DNA from: Ruminococcus sp.
Lineage (GTDB): Bacteria > Bacillota > Clostridia > Oscillospirales > Ruminococcaceae
NCBI GenBank assembly: GCA_014799805.1
Contig: JAAVHJ010000008.1
Span: forward strand, 22,788-86,787
Direction of reading: 5' to 3'
DNA length: 64,000 nucleotides
Below, in pieces: positions 26,614-35,783 of the stretch. A program made the translations under genes and the position numbers. The notes below the pieces were generated by a model. The model saw nothing but the letters and a program-made list of their open reading frames with translations, was not told the origin of the DNA and did no database searches. Numbering within the stretch: position 1 is the stretch's first letter; the number at the start of each line of letters is the position of its first letter.

Positions 26614-27864
26614 TCAGCTCCGAATCTGACCATTTCCAGTAATACGATATTGCGTAGTCGTCAAAGCAAGTAATCCCATAGGACCCCTTGCATGCAATTT
26701 CTGTGTAGAAATTCCAATTTCTGCACCAAAGCCAAATTCTTCACCGTCTGTAAATCTCGTAGACGCATTGACATAAACAGCCGAAGAATCAACAGAATTC
26801 AAGAAATATTCTGCATTTGCCATATCTTGTGTGACAATACTTTCTGAATGATGTGTGCTGTATTTCAAAATATGATTCACAGCTTCTTCTACATTTTCAA
26901 CAATTTTAATTGCAATTTCATAATTAGAATATTCTTTGAAATAATCTTCTTCTGTTGCCAGAATCACATTATCACCAAGAATTTTTTTAGTCTTTTCACA
27001 ACCATGAATGATTACTTGATGGGTAGCAAATGCTTTTTGTATTTCAGGTAAAAATTTTTCTGCAATATTTTTATTGACAAGCAATGTTTCAATTGCATTG
27101 CAAACAGACGGTCTTTGTGTTTTAGCATTATCTGCAATTGCAACAGCCATTTTTAAATCTGCACTTTCATCTATGTAAACATGACAATTGCCAGCACCAG
27201 TTTCAATTACAGGCACAGTGGCTTGTTTGACAACAGCTTGAATTAAACCTGCTCCACCCCTGGGAATTAATACATCAAGATAACCATTTAAACGCATCAT
27301 ATCTGCCGCTGTTTCACGGTCCGTTTTTTCTACCAGCTGCACTAATTCTGCTGGCAATCCAACACTTATTAAAGCCTTTTGCATGACTTTCACAAGACAA
27401 GTATTAGAAAAAATGGCTTCTTTACCGCCACGCAAAATAACGGCATTGCCAGCTTTTAAACATAATACAGCTGCATCTACAGTTACATTTGGACGGGATT
27501 CAAATATAATCCCAATCACACCCATTGGCACACGTACTTGACGAATTCTAAGCCCATTAGGACGAATCCAACCACGCACTTCTTCGCCAATCACATCTTC
27601 CATGCCAGCAACTTTCAGCACAGCATTTGCAATATTTTGAATTCTGATTTTATCTAATTTCAATCTATCTTGCATGGCAAGGCTCATGTTATTTTTGACA
27701 GCAAGTTCTAAATCTTTCTGATTTGCAGAAATAATTTCTTCTGTAGCATCTAATAATGCATTAGAAATTGCTTCTAAAGCCTGATTTTTTAATACAGCCC
27801 CTGCTTTTGCAATCACATGACTAGCTTGCTTTGCCTTTTGTCCTAATTCTTCCATATAATTCAT
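26614..27864 (-). CDS. proA: gamma-glutamyl phosphate reductase
   Basis: 416 residues, NADPH-dependent enzyme of proline synthesis reducing glutamyl 5-phosphate to the semialdehyde. Seen are GVIGIIFESRPNVTVDAAVLCLKAGNAVILRGGKEA and the catalytic-Cys block KTQRPSVCNAIETLLV. The track start is 21 codons upstream; AAAGGAG lies just ahead of the ATG used here. It follows proB by 16 bases. Confidence 0.97.
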   Translation of the reverse strand: MNYMEELGQKAKQASHVIAKAGAVLKNQALEAISNALLDATEEIISANQKDLELAVKNNMSLAMQDRLKLDKIRIQNIANAVLKVAGMEDVIGEEVRGWIRPNGLRIRQVRVPMGVIGIIFESRPNVTVDAAVLCLKAGNAVILRGGKEAIFSNTCLVKVMQKALISVGLPAELVQLVEKTDRETAADMMRLNGYLDVLIPRGGAGLIQAVVKQATVPVIETGAGNCHVYIDESADLKMAVAIADNAKTQRPSVCNAIETLLVNKNIAEKFLPEIQKAFATHQVIIHGCEKTKKILGDNVILATEEDYFKEYSNYEIAIKIVENVEEAVNHILKYSTHHSESIVTQDMANAEYFLNSVDSSAVYVNASTRFTDGEEFGFGAEIGISTQKLHARGPMGLLALTTTQYRITGNGQIRS

Positions 27865-27880
27865 AATAAAATAACTCCTT

Positions 27881-28678
27881 TCATGATTTTGCAGCTGGAA
27901 AATAAGTTCCAATCTGTTCACCGTCAAATAATTTATATAAATCTTCGGGATTTCTACCGTTCATAATAACCATATCTACGCCAGCAGTTGTTGCAATTTT
28001 TGCCGCTGTAATCTTAGTTGCCATACCACCAGAACCTAAACTACTTCCTGCACCACCAGCAAGATGTTCTATACTATCATCAATTTGATTCACAACAGAA
28101 ATCATTTCTGCATTTTGATTTTTATGCGGGTCTTCTGAATATAAACCGTCAATATCTGACAAAATAATTAATACTTCTGCACCAACAATTGACGCAACAA
28201 TTGCAGACAGGGAATCATTTTCACCTATTTCAAGCTCTAATTCATCAATTGCGACTGTATCATTTTCATTGACAATTGGCACAACACCCATTGCTGTGAG
28301 TGTATCAACAGCATTTCTCACATTGTCTACCCTATCTGGCGTACTAATAATTGTTTTCGTTAATAAAATCTGTGCAACTGTCACGCTATATTTAGAAAAC
28401 ATTTCATCATACACATGCATTAATTCGCATTGTCCAACTGCTGCCGCTGCTTGTTTCGTTGGTGTATCTTTGGGACGTTCTTTTAGATTTAATTTCCCGA
28501 CACCAAGACCCACTGCACCAGAAGAAACTAAAATAATTTCATATCCAGCGTTTCGTAAATCTGCAAGTACTCTTGTTAAATTTGTCATACGGCGAATATT
28601 TAATTTTCCAGTTTTATGTGCCAAAGTCGAAGTCCCTAATTTAATCACAATCCTTTTTTTATTTTTTAAATTTATCAT
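27881..28678 (-). CDS. proB: glutamate 5-kinase
   Basis: 265 residues, first step of proline synthesis. Amino-acid-kinase blocks: RIVIKLGTSTLAHK, ILVSSGAVGLG, VVPIVNENDTVA, FGENDSL-like EIGENDSLSAIVAS, SDIDGLY and GTGGMATKI-like GSGGMATKITAAKIA. The C-terminal PUA domain of many ProB proteins is absent, giving the short form. Start is the ATG after the track TTG, with AAAGGA upstream. Confidence 0.96.
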   Translation of the reverse strand: MINLKNKKRIVIKLGTSTLAHKTGKLNIRRMTNLTRVLADLRNAGYEIILVSSGAVGLGVGKLNLKERPKDTPTKQAAAAVGQCELMHVYDEMFSKYSVTVAQILLTKTIISTPDRVDNVRNAVDTLTAMGVVPIVNENDTVAIDELELEIGENDSLSAIVASIVGAEVLIILSDIDGLYSEDPHKNQNAEMISVVNQIDDSIEHLAGGAGSSLGSGGMATKITAAKIATTAGVDMVIMNGRNPEDLYKLFDGEQIGTYFPAAKS

Positions 28679-28693
28679 AAATTTCAAATCCTT

Positions 28694-29659
28694 TCAATTT
28701 ACTTGATTTATCGGCTTGCCGTTTAAATAACATTCTAAATTATGCACAACAATTTTAATTAATCTATCACGGGTTTCAACCGCAGACCACGCAATATGAG
28801 GCGTTATCAAGCAATTTTTTGCAGTTTTTAACGGCGTATCTGGAGACATTGGCTCTTGTACCAGAACATCAATACCAGCACCAGCTAATTTATTTTGATT
28901 TAATGCATTTGCTAAATCCTGTTCGCAGATAATTCCACCCCTAGCCGTATTAATTAAATACACCGTAGGTTTCATAAGTGCAAGTGTTTTTTGACAAATC
29001 AAATTTTCTGTCTGTTCCGTCAACGGACAATGAATGCTAATAATATCAGCAAGTTTAAAAATTTCTTCTTGAGAAACAAATTGATAGTTACAATTTTCTG
29101 AATTTTCTGGAATCGTTCTTGTATTTACAATCACTTGCATACCAAAAGCTTCAGCAACTTTTGCAACACGTTTGCCAATACTGCCATAGCCAATAATACC
29201 AAATATTTTACCATATAATTCATGTACTGGATAGGGAAAATAAGAAAATACTGGACTTCTTTCCCATTCGCCTTTTTTCACGGCTTCATGATATTTTGGC
29301 ATATTGCCTGCTAAATCTAACAACAACGCAAATGTATGCTGTACCACCCCATAAGTCGAATATTCTCCAGCATTGCAAACTGTAATATTTTTTTCTGTTG
29401 CTGCTTGTATATCAATATTATTATAACCTGTTGCAAATAAGCCAATATATTTCAAATTTTTACATTTTTCTATGACTTCTCTAGTAATTGGCGTTTTATT
29501 ACATAGCACAATATCTGCATCTGCAATTTTTTCTGCAACTTCCTCAGGCTTTGTTGTCCCGTTGCAAATGACTTGACCAAATCTTGAAAATTCATGTTCA
29601 ATTTGCTTTTGCATATCAGGTAACGCAAGTGTATCTCCGTCAGGAATGACAATTTTCAT
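28694..29659 (-). CDS. D-isomer-specific 2-hydroxyacid dehydrogenase
   Basis: 321 residues of the glycerate/hydroxypyruvate reductase type. NAD motif GIIGYGSIGKRVAKVAEAFGM (about 152-172), catalytic Arg in INTARGGII, Glu in DVLVQEPM and His in LITPHIAWSA. It reduces a 2-keto acid to a D-hydroxyacid; glycerate/hydroxypyruvate is most likely from the sequence style but the substrate is not proven. It overlaps the upstream membrane gene by one base. Confidence 0.9.
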   Translation of the reverse strand: MKIVIPDGDTLALPDMQKQIEHEFSRFGQVICNGTTKPEEVAEKIADADIVLCNKTPITREVIEKCKNLKYIGLFATGYNNIDIQAATEKNITVCNAGEYSTYGVVQHTFALLLDLAGNMPKYHEAVKKGEWERSPVFSYFPYPVHELYGKIFGIIGYGSIGKRVAKVAEAFGMQVIVNTRTIPENSENCNYQFVSQEEIFKLADIISIHCPLTEQTENLICQKTLALMKPTVYLINTARGGIICEQDLANALNQNKLAGAGIDVLVQEPMSPDTPLKTAKNCLITPHIAWSAVETRDRLIKIVVHNLECYLNGKPINQVN

Positions 29660-29988
29660 TAAATTTCCTCCTGCTCATTTGCCCGTTTTATTTCTTCTTG
29701 TGTTTCTGAATTTTTAGATTTTTTATCTTTATCTACAGTAAGAGATAATATGAAAGCCAAAAATAATGCGATAAATTCAAATACACCAACACCATAAAAT
29801 AACGTTATGTTATCCTGTGCGATATACGGCAACAACGTACACGGAAATGCGATTGCTAATACTAAATAATACTTTTTTCGATAGCGAATAAACTGCATGC
29901 CAAATATTAAAATTGACAACAATGCTAAAAATACATGCAACCCTGTTTGAATCGGAAACAAACTATTAATAACTTCTGTTTTTTCCAA
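29659..29988 (-). CDS. small four-helix membrane protein, unknown
   Basis: 109 residues with four hydrophobic stretches and a charged C-terminal tail rich in Lys, Glu and Asn. No family recognised. The start is TTG with AGGAG 9 nt upstream. It is the first gene of the long operon leading through proBA and tyrA to the SPFH gene, with a good promoter ahead. Confidence 0.7.
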   Translation of the reverse strand: MEKTEVINSLFPIQTGLHVFLALLSILIFGMQFIRYRKKYYLVLAIAFPCTLLPYIAQDNITLFYGVGVFEFIALFLAFILSLTVDKDKKSKNSETQEEIKRANEQEEI

Positions 29989-30035
29989 AATTATCAGCTC
30001 CTAATTTTTATGATTTATTTTTTATTTATGCTATT

Positions 30036-30064
30036 ATTATATCACAAATAAATTCTAATTGCAA
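30036..30064 (-). promoter_or_regulatory. promoter of the proBA-tyrA operon
   Basis: TTGCAA (30059-30064) and TATAAT (30036-30041) with 17-bp spacing. The -35 lies in the loop of an 11-bp inverted repeat (30046-30080) that could also act as a weak terminator for the ABC genes. Confidence 0.7.
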
Positions 30065-30082
30065 TAGCAAGAATTTATTTTT

Positions 30083-31819
30083 TTATCCTGCGAATTGACT
30101 TTGATATAAACTTGCATAATAACCGCCTTGTTGCATCAGCATATCATGATTACCCTGTTCCATAATATTACCGTCCTGCATAACAAGAATCCAGTCCGCA
30201 CTGCGAATAGTAGATAATCTATGTGCAATAATAAAACTTGTTTTACCTTGCATTAATGTTTCAAAAGCTTTTTGAATTCTGTGTTCTGTTCTTAAATCAA
30301 TGCTACTAGTCGCTTCATCTAAAATTAACATAGGTGGATTTGTCAACATAATTCTGGCAATACATAATAATTGCTTTTGTCCCTGCGATAAGCCTGAATG
30401 ATCAGAAATAACAGTATCATAACCATTTGGCAAACGCTTAATAAAGCCATGTGCATGAGCAGAACGTCCAGCTTGTTCAATTTCTTCACGGGTGGCATTT
30501 GGCTTGCCATAGGCGATATTTTCTGCAACTGTTCCTGTAAAAATCCACGTTTCCTGTAATACCATGCCAAATTGTTTTCTTAAGCTATCACGGGTTAAAT
30601 TTTTAGTTGACTTGCCATCTAGTAAAATTTCGCCTTTTTGAATCTCATAAAATCTTAATAATAAATTAATAATAGTCGATTTTCCACAGCCTGTTTTGCC
30701 AACAATCGCTATTTTCTGTCCTGTGTGGGCATGCATGCTAAAATCTTGAATTAATTTTTTATCTTCTGTATAAGAAAATGCAATATGACGAATTTCTAAA
30801 TCACCATGACAAGAAGTTAATTTTTCAAAATTAGAATCATCTGGTTCTGATGGCGTATCAAGTATTTCAAATACTCTTTGTGTACAGGAAATTGCATTTT
30901 GCAATTCTGCAAACACACCTGAAATTTCATTAAAAGGCTTTGTATATTGATTGGCATAAGTTAAAAAAGTTGCTAATTCTCCAACAGTCATAACGCCAAT
31001 CCAAGGCAACGTACCAACAGCACCTAATGCACCAACTGTGCCAACTGCGGCATAAATTAAATTATTCACAAATCTAGTTGCTGGATTACTAATAGACGCA
31101 AAAAATGTTGCTTTTAACCCTGCTTCGCCTAATTCTTGATTTATATTTGAAAATCTTTGTTCTGCACGGTCTTCATAAGCAAATGCTTTGACAAGTTTTT
31201 GATTGCCAACAAGTTCTTCTGTCAATGCACCAATATTGCCACGCAATGCAGATTGTTTCTGAAATGCATCATGTGATAATTTTGTAATTTTGGTAGCAAC
31301 TAACAAAGAAATAGGTGTCATGATAACAACAATTAAAGCAATTTTCATATTAATCATTAGCATTAAAATTAATACACCTAAAATTGTCACAATGCCTGTA
31401 AATAATTGTGCAAAGCCCTGTAACAAGCCGTCAGATAAAATTTCAATATCAGAAATCACTCTTGCAATCATGTCACCTCTTTGATTGCTGTCAATATAAG
31501 AAATTGGCAATTCTTCTAATTTTACTGTTAATTCAGAACGCAGATTTTTTACGGTTCCAAATGCAAGTTTATTAATAAACAATCCCTGTAACCATTGAAA
31601 TAAGCCACTAATACAAACAGTCAGTGCTAAAACAATTACAATTTTTATTAATCCTGCAAAATCAACATGATTTTCTGCAATAGTAAAATCAATGGCTTTT
31701 CCAATCAAAAGTGGTGCAATTAAAGACAAAGAAATGCCTATTAACGTACAAATAATTGTCAATATAAAATATCCCAGATAAGGCCTGCAATATTTTAAAA
31801 TTCTAAAAATAATCTTCAT
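30083..31819 (-). CDS. ABC exporter half-transporter, canonical catalytic partner
   Basis: 578 residues: six-helix type 1 exporter domain then an ATPase domain with Walker A GKTGCGKST, signature LSQGQ, Walker B LILDEATSS with its catalytic Glu, and switch His in IAHRLST. The signature is non-standard (LSQGQ rather than LSGGQ). Paired with the gene upstream it should form a heterodimeric exporter of the LmrCD / YheHI kind. Substrate unknown; drugs or peptides are common for the group. Confidence 0.93.
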   Translation of the reverse strand: MKIIFRILKYCRPYLGYFILTIICTLIGISLSLIAPLLIGKAIDFTIAENHVDFAGLIKIVIVLALTVCISGLFQWLQGLFINKLAFGTVKNLRSELTVKLEELPISYIDSNQRGDMIARVISDIEILSDGLLQGFAQLFTGIVTILGVLILMLMINMKIALIVVIMTPISLLVATKITKLSHDAFQKQSALRGNIGALTEELVGNQKLVKAFAYEDRAEQRFSNINQELGEAGLKATFFASISNPATRFVNNLIYAAVGTVGALGAVGTLPWIGVMTVGELATFLTYANQYTKPFNEISGVFAELQNAISCTQRVFEILDTPSEPDDSNFEKLTSCHGDLEIRHIAFSYTEDKKLIQDFSMHAHTGQKIAIVGKTGCGKSTIINLLLRFYEIQKGEILLDGKSTKNLTRDSLRKQFGMVLQETWIFTGTVAENIAYGKPNATREEIEQAGRSAHAHGFIKRLPNGYDTVISDHSGLSQGQKQLLCIARIMLTNPPMLILDEATSSIDLRTEHRIQKAFETLMQGKTSFIIAHRLSTIRSADWILVMQDGNIMEQGNHDMLMQQGGYYASLYQSQFAG

Positions 31820-31830
31820 AAATAGCCCCC

Positions 31831-33543
31831 TTACTGCATTTGTGAATGATAAATTTCCTGATATACTCCACAGGATTTTAATAATGCATCATGAGTCCCT
31901 TTGCCAACGCATGCCCCATCATCTAATACTAAAATTAAATCTGCATGCATAAGCGAAGTTGCCCGCTGTGAAATAATGACTTTTGTCATATTTTTGCATT
32001 GTTCTTTTAAAGCTGTCCGCAATTTTGCATCTGTTGCATAGTCTAATGCACTCATACTGTCATCTAAAATTAAAATTTCTGGCTTACCTGCTAATGCCCT
32101 TGCAATCGTTAATCTTTGTTTCTGTCCGCCAGAGAGATTTCTACCACCTTGTACAAGATGTGTATTTAAACCATATTGCAATTGATTGACAAATTCAGAA
32201 GCCTGTGCAATATCTAAAGCTTTTTGCATATCTGATTCTGAAATATTCTCATCAGCCCATTTTAAATTTTCTGCAATTGACCCTGTGAATAATACTGCTT
32301 TTTGTGGCACTAAGCCTATTTTTTTATTTAATGCTTTTAACTGATAATTTTTAATATTTTTTCCGAATACTTGTACTTCACCCTGCGTGACATCATAACT
32401 TCTGTAAATTAACCCTGCAAGTGTTGATTTTCCTGAACCCGTACCGCCGATAATTCCCAAAGTCTGCCCTTTTTTTATTTCAAAATTAATATTTTCTAAG
32501 ATACTATCTCCAGCTCCTGCATAAGAAAAATTAACATGATTAAATTTAATTGCAATTTCTGAATTTGCACTATCGGACAATTCTGAACCGTCTTGCATAG
32601 TAGATACGGTTTCTAATACTTGTGCGACACGAATCGAAGACGCTTGTGCTTTTGTTAAAATAACAACTAAATTTGCAAATGCAATCATAGCTAATAAAAT
32701 CTGTGTCATGTAATTTGCAAATGCTGTTAAATTACCTTGTGTTAATCTGCCTGTATCCACATGTACGCCACCGAACCATAACACAGCGACTATGCCTAAA
32801 TTAATTACAATAAAAGTCAATGGATTCAATACAGCAGAAATTTTTCCGACTGTCAACATACTTTTTTCTAAATCTGCACATTCGTCAGCAAAAGCTTTTA
32901 CTTCTTGTTTTTGGCGTGAAAACGCTCTGATTACACGAACGCCCTCAAGATTTTCACCAGTATGTCGGGCGATATTATCTAATTTTTTTTGATTTTTTGT
33001 ATATAACGGAATTGTCTTGCTCATAACAAAATATAATAAAAATCCTATAATAGGTGCAATTGCAAGAAAAATCAGAGATAATTTTGCATCTATGATAAAT
33101 ACCATGACAATTGCACCAATAATTAAAAATGGCGTTCTTGATGCAAGTCTGATAAACATATTAACACCAGATTGTGAAGCAGTGACATCATTTGTAATTC
33201 TGTTAATTAGCGTAGAAGTGCCTAATTTATCTAATTCCGTACAAGACAAGCTATTAATATGCTGGTACAATGCTTTACGCAAATCAGCTCCATAATGAAA
33301 CGCACATCTTGCTGCCAGATACTGACATGTAATGGCAAAGCACATGCCACAAATGCCTAATACTACAATTAATGCACACATTTTGCCAATATAGCTAGTA
33401 TTATTTTGACTAATGCCATTATCAATAATTTTTGCCATGACAATTGGCACTAGTAATTCAAAAATCGCCTCTAGTAATTTGAACAGAGGCCCTAGAATTA
33501 ATTCTAGTTTATAAGGCTTTAAAAACCGAAATAATTTTTGCAT
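31831..33543 (-). CDS. ABC exporter half-transporter, degenerate partner
   Basis: 570 residues of the same type 1 exporter design. Walker A GGTGSGKST and signature LSGGQ are normal, but Walker B ends LILDDSMSALD, with Asp in place of the catalytic Glu, and the switch His position reads ISQRATSL. Together with the partner's LSQGQ this builds one dead and one live ATP site, the rule in heterodimeric exporters. The track start is 16 codons upstream; AAGGAGG is just before the ATG used here. Confidence 0.93.
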   Translation of the reverse strand: MQKLFRFLKPYKLELILGPLFKLLEAIFELLVPIVMAKIIDNGISQNNTSYIGKMCALIVVLGICGMCFAITCQYLAARCAFHYGADLRKALYQHINSLSCTELDKLGTSTLINRITNDVTASQSGVNMFIRLASRTPFLIIGAIVMVFIIDAKLSLIFLAIAPIIGFLLYFVMSKTIPLYTKNQKKLDNIARHTGENLEGVRVIRAFSRQKQEVKAFADECADLEKSMLTVGKISAVLNPLTFIVINLGIVAVLWFGGVHVDTGRLTQGNLTAFANYMTQILLAMIAFANLVVILTKAQASSIRVAQVLETVSTMQDGSELSDSANSEIAIKFNHVNFSYAGAGDSILENINFEIKKGQTLGIIGGTGSGKSTLAGLIYRSYDVTQGEVQVFGKNIKNYQLKALNKKIGLVPQKAVLFTGSIAENLKWADENISESDMQKALDIAQASEFVNQLQYGLNTHLVQGGRNLSGGQKQRLTIARALAGKPEILILDDSMSALDYATDAKLRTALKEQCKNMTKVIISQRATSLMHADLILVLDDGACVGKGTHDALLKSCGVYQEIYHSQMQ

Positions 33544-33582
33544 AAAAAAATTTTCCTCCTTAAATATCGCAATCTTTTTTCT

Positions 33583-33611
33583 ATTATACACTATCTGAAA
33601 ATATTTTGCAA
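33583..33611 (-). promoter_or_regulatory. promoter of the ABC exporter pair
   Basis: TTGCAA (33606-33611) and TATAAT (33583-33588), 17 bp apart, 40 bases before the first ABC gene. Confidence 0.8.
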
Positions 33612-33675
33612 CTAAAAATATTTTATATGCATATTTTTTCTTTTTTAGCCAAAGCTATGAACGGAGGTGGTATTT

Positions 33676-34566
33676 GTGAGAGAATCAAATAGCAAAACGA
33701 AAAAACACAAAGCCCGACATTTTAGTTTTTATTTCGTCATGTTGCTTTGTATGGTAATGGTTAGCATTGCCTGCTGGTTTGCGTACGCACAGACAAAAAA
33801 TCAGCTTGTATTAGAACTGGATTCTGCCGTAAATTCTATCAGTGATATTGAAGTCATGGAAATGGAAACAGCAATTCCTAGAACAACAATTCCTGTTACT
33901 GAACCAGAAACAGAGCCAGAAACTTTCATAACACAACCCGTTGCCAGTATTCAGCAATTGCAGACTGCACCAACAGAAACCCAGCCCGTCACACAACCTG
34001 TTATGATAATAGACGCTCCCGAAACTGCACCTGTTATTATCGTAGAAACACAGGAAAATACAACAGAAACTACTATTACAGTCACATCTGCAAAACCAGC
34101 ATGTTATCCCTTAGCAGGTGAAATCATAGAACCATTCAGCAACGGAGAGCTTGTAAAATCTGCAACAACTGGTGTCTGGCAATCTCATAATGGTATAGAT
34201 ATTGCAGGAACACTTGGCGATACAGTCTGTGCTATGGACGCAGGTGTGATTGAAACAATTGAAAATCATCCGCTTTGGGGTGTGACTGTAACAATTGACC
34301 ATCAAAACGGAATCTACAGCCGTTATTGTAATTTAAATACTGGCTTAACTGTCAATGCTGGTGACAGAGTAGAAGCAGGTACAGTAATTGGTGCATTAGG
34401 TGATACAGCCGATATTGAAAGTGCTTTAGAAACACATTTGCATTTTGAAGTATTACGAGGCGAAATTTATATAGACCCTGTAGCTTATATTGGGGAGACA
34501 CAACCAACTGAAAATACTGAAATTACTGAAATTACAGAAACAACAACGGCAGAATCTGCCGATTAA
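33676..34566 (+). CDS. membrane-anchored M23 (LytM-type) peptidase
   Basis: 296 residues. A basic start and one transmembrane helix (about 17-37), a long Thr/Glu/Pro-rich linker, and a C-terminal M23 domain with HNGIDIAG (first His and Asp ligands) and HLHFEV (last His ligand). M23 domains cut peptide cross-links in peptidoglycan. The layout resembles SpoIIQ-type proteins of clostridia, where the zinc site is kept, but also generic envelope hydrolases. The GTG at 33676 is used because GGAGGTGG lies just before it; the track GTG at 33667 is inside that site. Confidence 0.87.
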   Translation: MRESNSKTKKHKARHFSFYFVMLLCMVMVSIACWFAYAQTKNQLVLELDSAVNSISDIEVMEMETAIPRTTIPVTEPETEPETFITQPVASIQQLQTAPTETQPVTQPVMIIDAPETAPVIIVETQENTTETTITVTSAKPACYPLAGEIIEPFSNGELVKSATTGVWQSHNGIDIAGTLGDTVCAMDAGVIETIENHPLWGVTVTIDHQNGIYSRYCNLNTGLTVNAGDRVEAGTVIGALGDTADIESALETHLHFEVLRGEIYIDPVAYIGETQPTENTEITEITETTTAESAD

Positions 34567-34573
34567 ATAAAAA

Positions 34574-34604
34574 CAGCCTGAGAAATTTAAATTTTCTCAG
34601 GCTG
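34574..34604. terminator. terminator between the M23 and CPBP genes
   Basis: cagcctgagaaa / tttctcaggctg form a perfect 12-bp stem. The run of T on the minus side is better (GTTTTTATTTAA), so it mainly ends the CPBP operon, but it lies just after the M23 stop too. Confidence 0.85.
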
Positions 34605-34635
34605 AACTTGATTTTAATTTAATTTTTATTTAATT

Positions 34636-35307
34636 TTAATTTAGAATAGTAACTAGAATATCCCAAAGCATATGCACACCAATTGTTACCCAGATATTTT
34701 TAAAATATAGCATAGTCCAACTGAAAAATATGTTTAATAAAATAATCATGATAAAACTAAAACTTGTCATATAGGCAATAAAATTGCCATATAAAATCCA
34801 AATCGGAAAATGAATACATAAAAATAATATCGCATTCAAACCAATTGCAAAATTTTTATTTTTCTGATTCATACTAGCATTTAATAGCCATGCTCTGAAT
34901 ACTAATTCTTCTGTCACGCCTACAAATACAAACGCAATACATTCTTGTAAGCCCTCAGCACGAAAATAAAACCCATTATGACTAGCTACAGAATTTATGA
35001 TACAAAAAGCAATTTCTAAGCAAAATACAAGTAGGACTTCTTTCATATCTACTGGATTTTTAAATAATTTTTTAGCAGGAATATATAATTTAGCATCAAA
35101 TTTTTTGATTAAAATTAATGCAGGAGCTGTCCAGCATAAATTTTTCAAAATCCAATCAAATATAATTTGGGATAATACAGAACCATCTGCAATGACTTGA
35201 TTCAAAGCAGGGTGAATGATTAATTCTGCAATTGTCCAAACTGCATAAAACAGCACCAGAAAAATAATATAAATTTTCTGAAAATTATTTAATTTATGAT
35301 TACTCAT
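34636..35307 (-). CDS. CPBP-family intramembrane metalloprotease-like protein
   Basis: 223 residues, multi-spanning. The three CPBP/Abi motifs are visible: TEELVFRAW (EExxxR), FLCIHFPIW (FxxxH) and HMLWDIL. Relatives include CAAX proteases and bacteriocin self-immunity proteins. I begin at the ATG overlapping the upstream stop (ATGAGTAA) rather than the track start 16 codons earlier. Target unknown. Confidence 0.82.
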   Translation of the reverse strand: MSNHKLNNFQKIYIIFLVLFYAVWTIAELIIHPALNQVIADGSVLSQIIFDWILKNLCWTAPALILIKKFDAKLYIPAKKLFKNPVDMKEVLLVFCLEIAFCIINSVASHNGFYFRAEGLQECIAFVFVGVTEELVFRAWLLNASMNQKNKNFAIGLNAILFLCIHFPIWILYGNFIAYMTSFSFIMIILLNIFFSWTMLYFKNIWVTIGVHMLWDILVTILN

Positions 35308-35764
35308 ATTTTTCTTTATGTAAAGCAAAGGCTTTTTCAAATGCTTCATTTCCAATCACAGGAACTATCCCATAATTATTATGCCCTTCATTTTCCCAGC
35401 CACACAGAAAAGCCAAACTTGAAAAACCTTGTTCTGCTTTTTCCAGTGTATAAAATCCTGCACAAGCTTTATGTTCTTTAAAAAATAAATAGGCTTGATA
35501 ACATTGTGGACTTTCCAGAGGCTCAAAAAATGTAATCACAATTGCATACCAAGTATCATCCATTTTTAAAAATTCAATTTTAAAATCCTGTTCTGTATAA
35601 GGACTAATAATTTGACTATCTTTGCACATATTTTGAAAAATTTCAAATAAAATATTTCTATTTTGCATTAGGCTAGCAACTAAATCATATTCTTCACTAA
35701 AAAATGCCTTTGGCAAAAACTGATGTTCAAAATAATAAATTAAGCTATTTAAATCTTTAAACAA
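35300..35764 (-). CDS. unknown soluble protein
   Basis: 154 residues, acidic, mixed helix and strand in look, with aromatic-rich segments (FEHQFLPKAFFSEEYDLVA, DDTWYAIVITFFEP). No family recognised. TTG start with AAGGAGG upstream. It sits between the TrhP-like gene and the CPBP gene in the same operon. Confidence 0.65.
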   Translation of the reverse strand: MFKDLNSLIYYFEHQFLPKAFFSEEYDLVASLMQNRNILFEIFQNMCKDSQIISPYTEQDFKIEFLKMDDTWYAIVITFFEPLESPQCYQAYLFFKEHKACAGFYTLEKAEQGFSSLAFLCGWENEGHNNYGIVPVIGNEAFEKAFALHKEKYE

Positions 35765-35783
35765 ATTTATTCCTCCTTGTATT

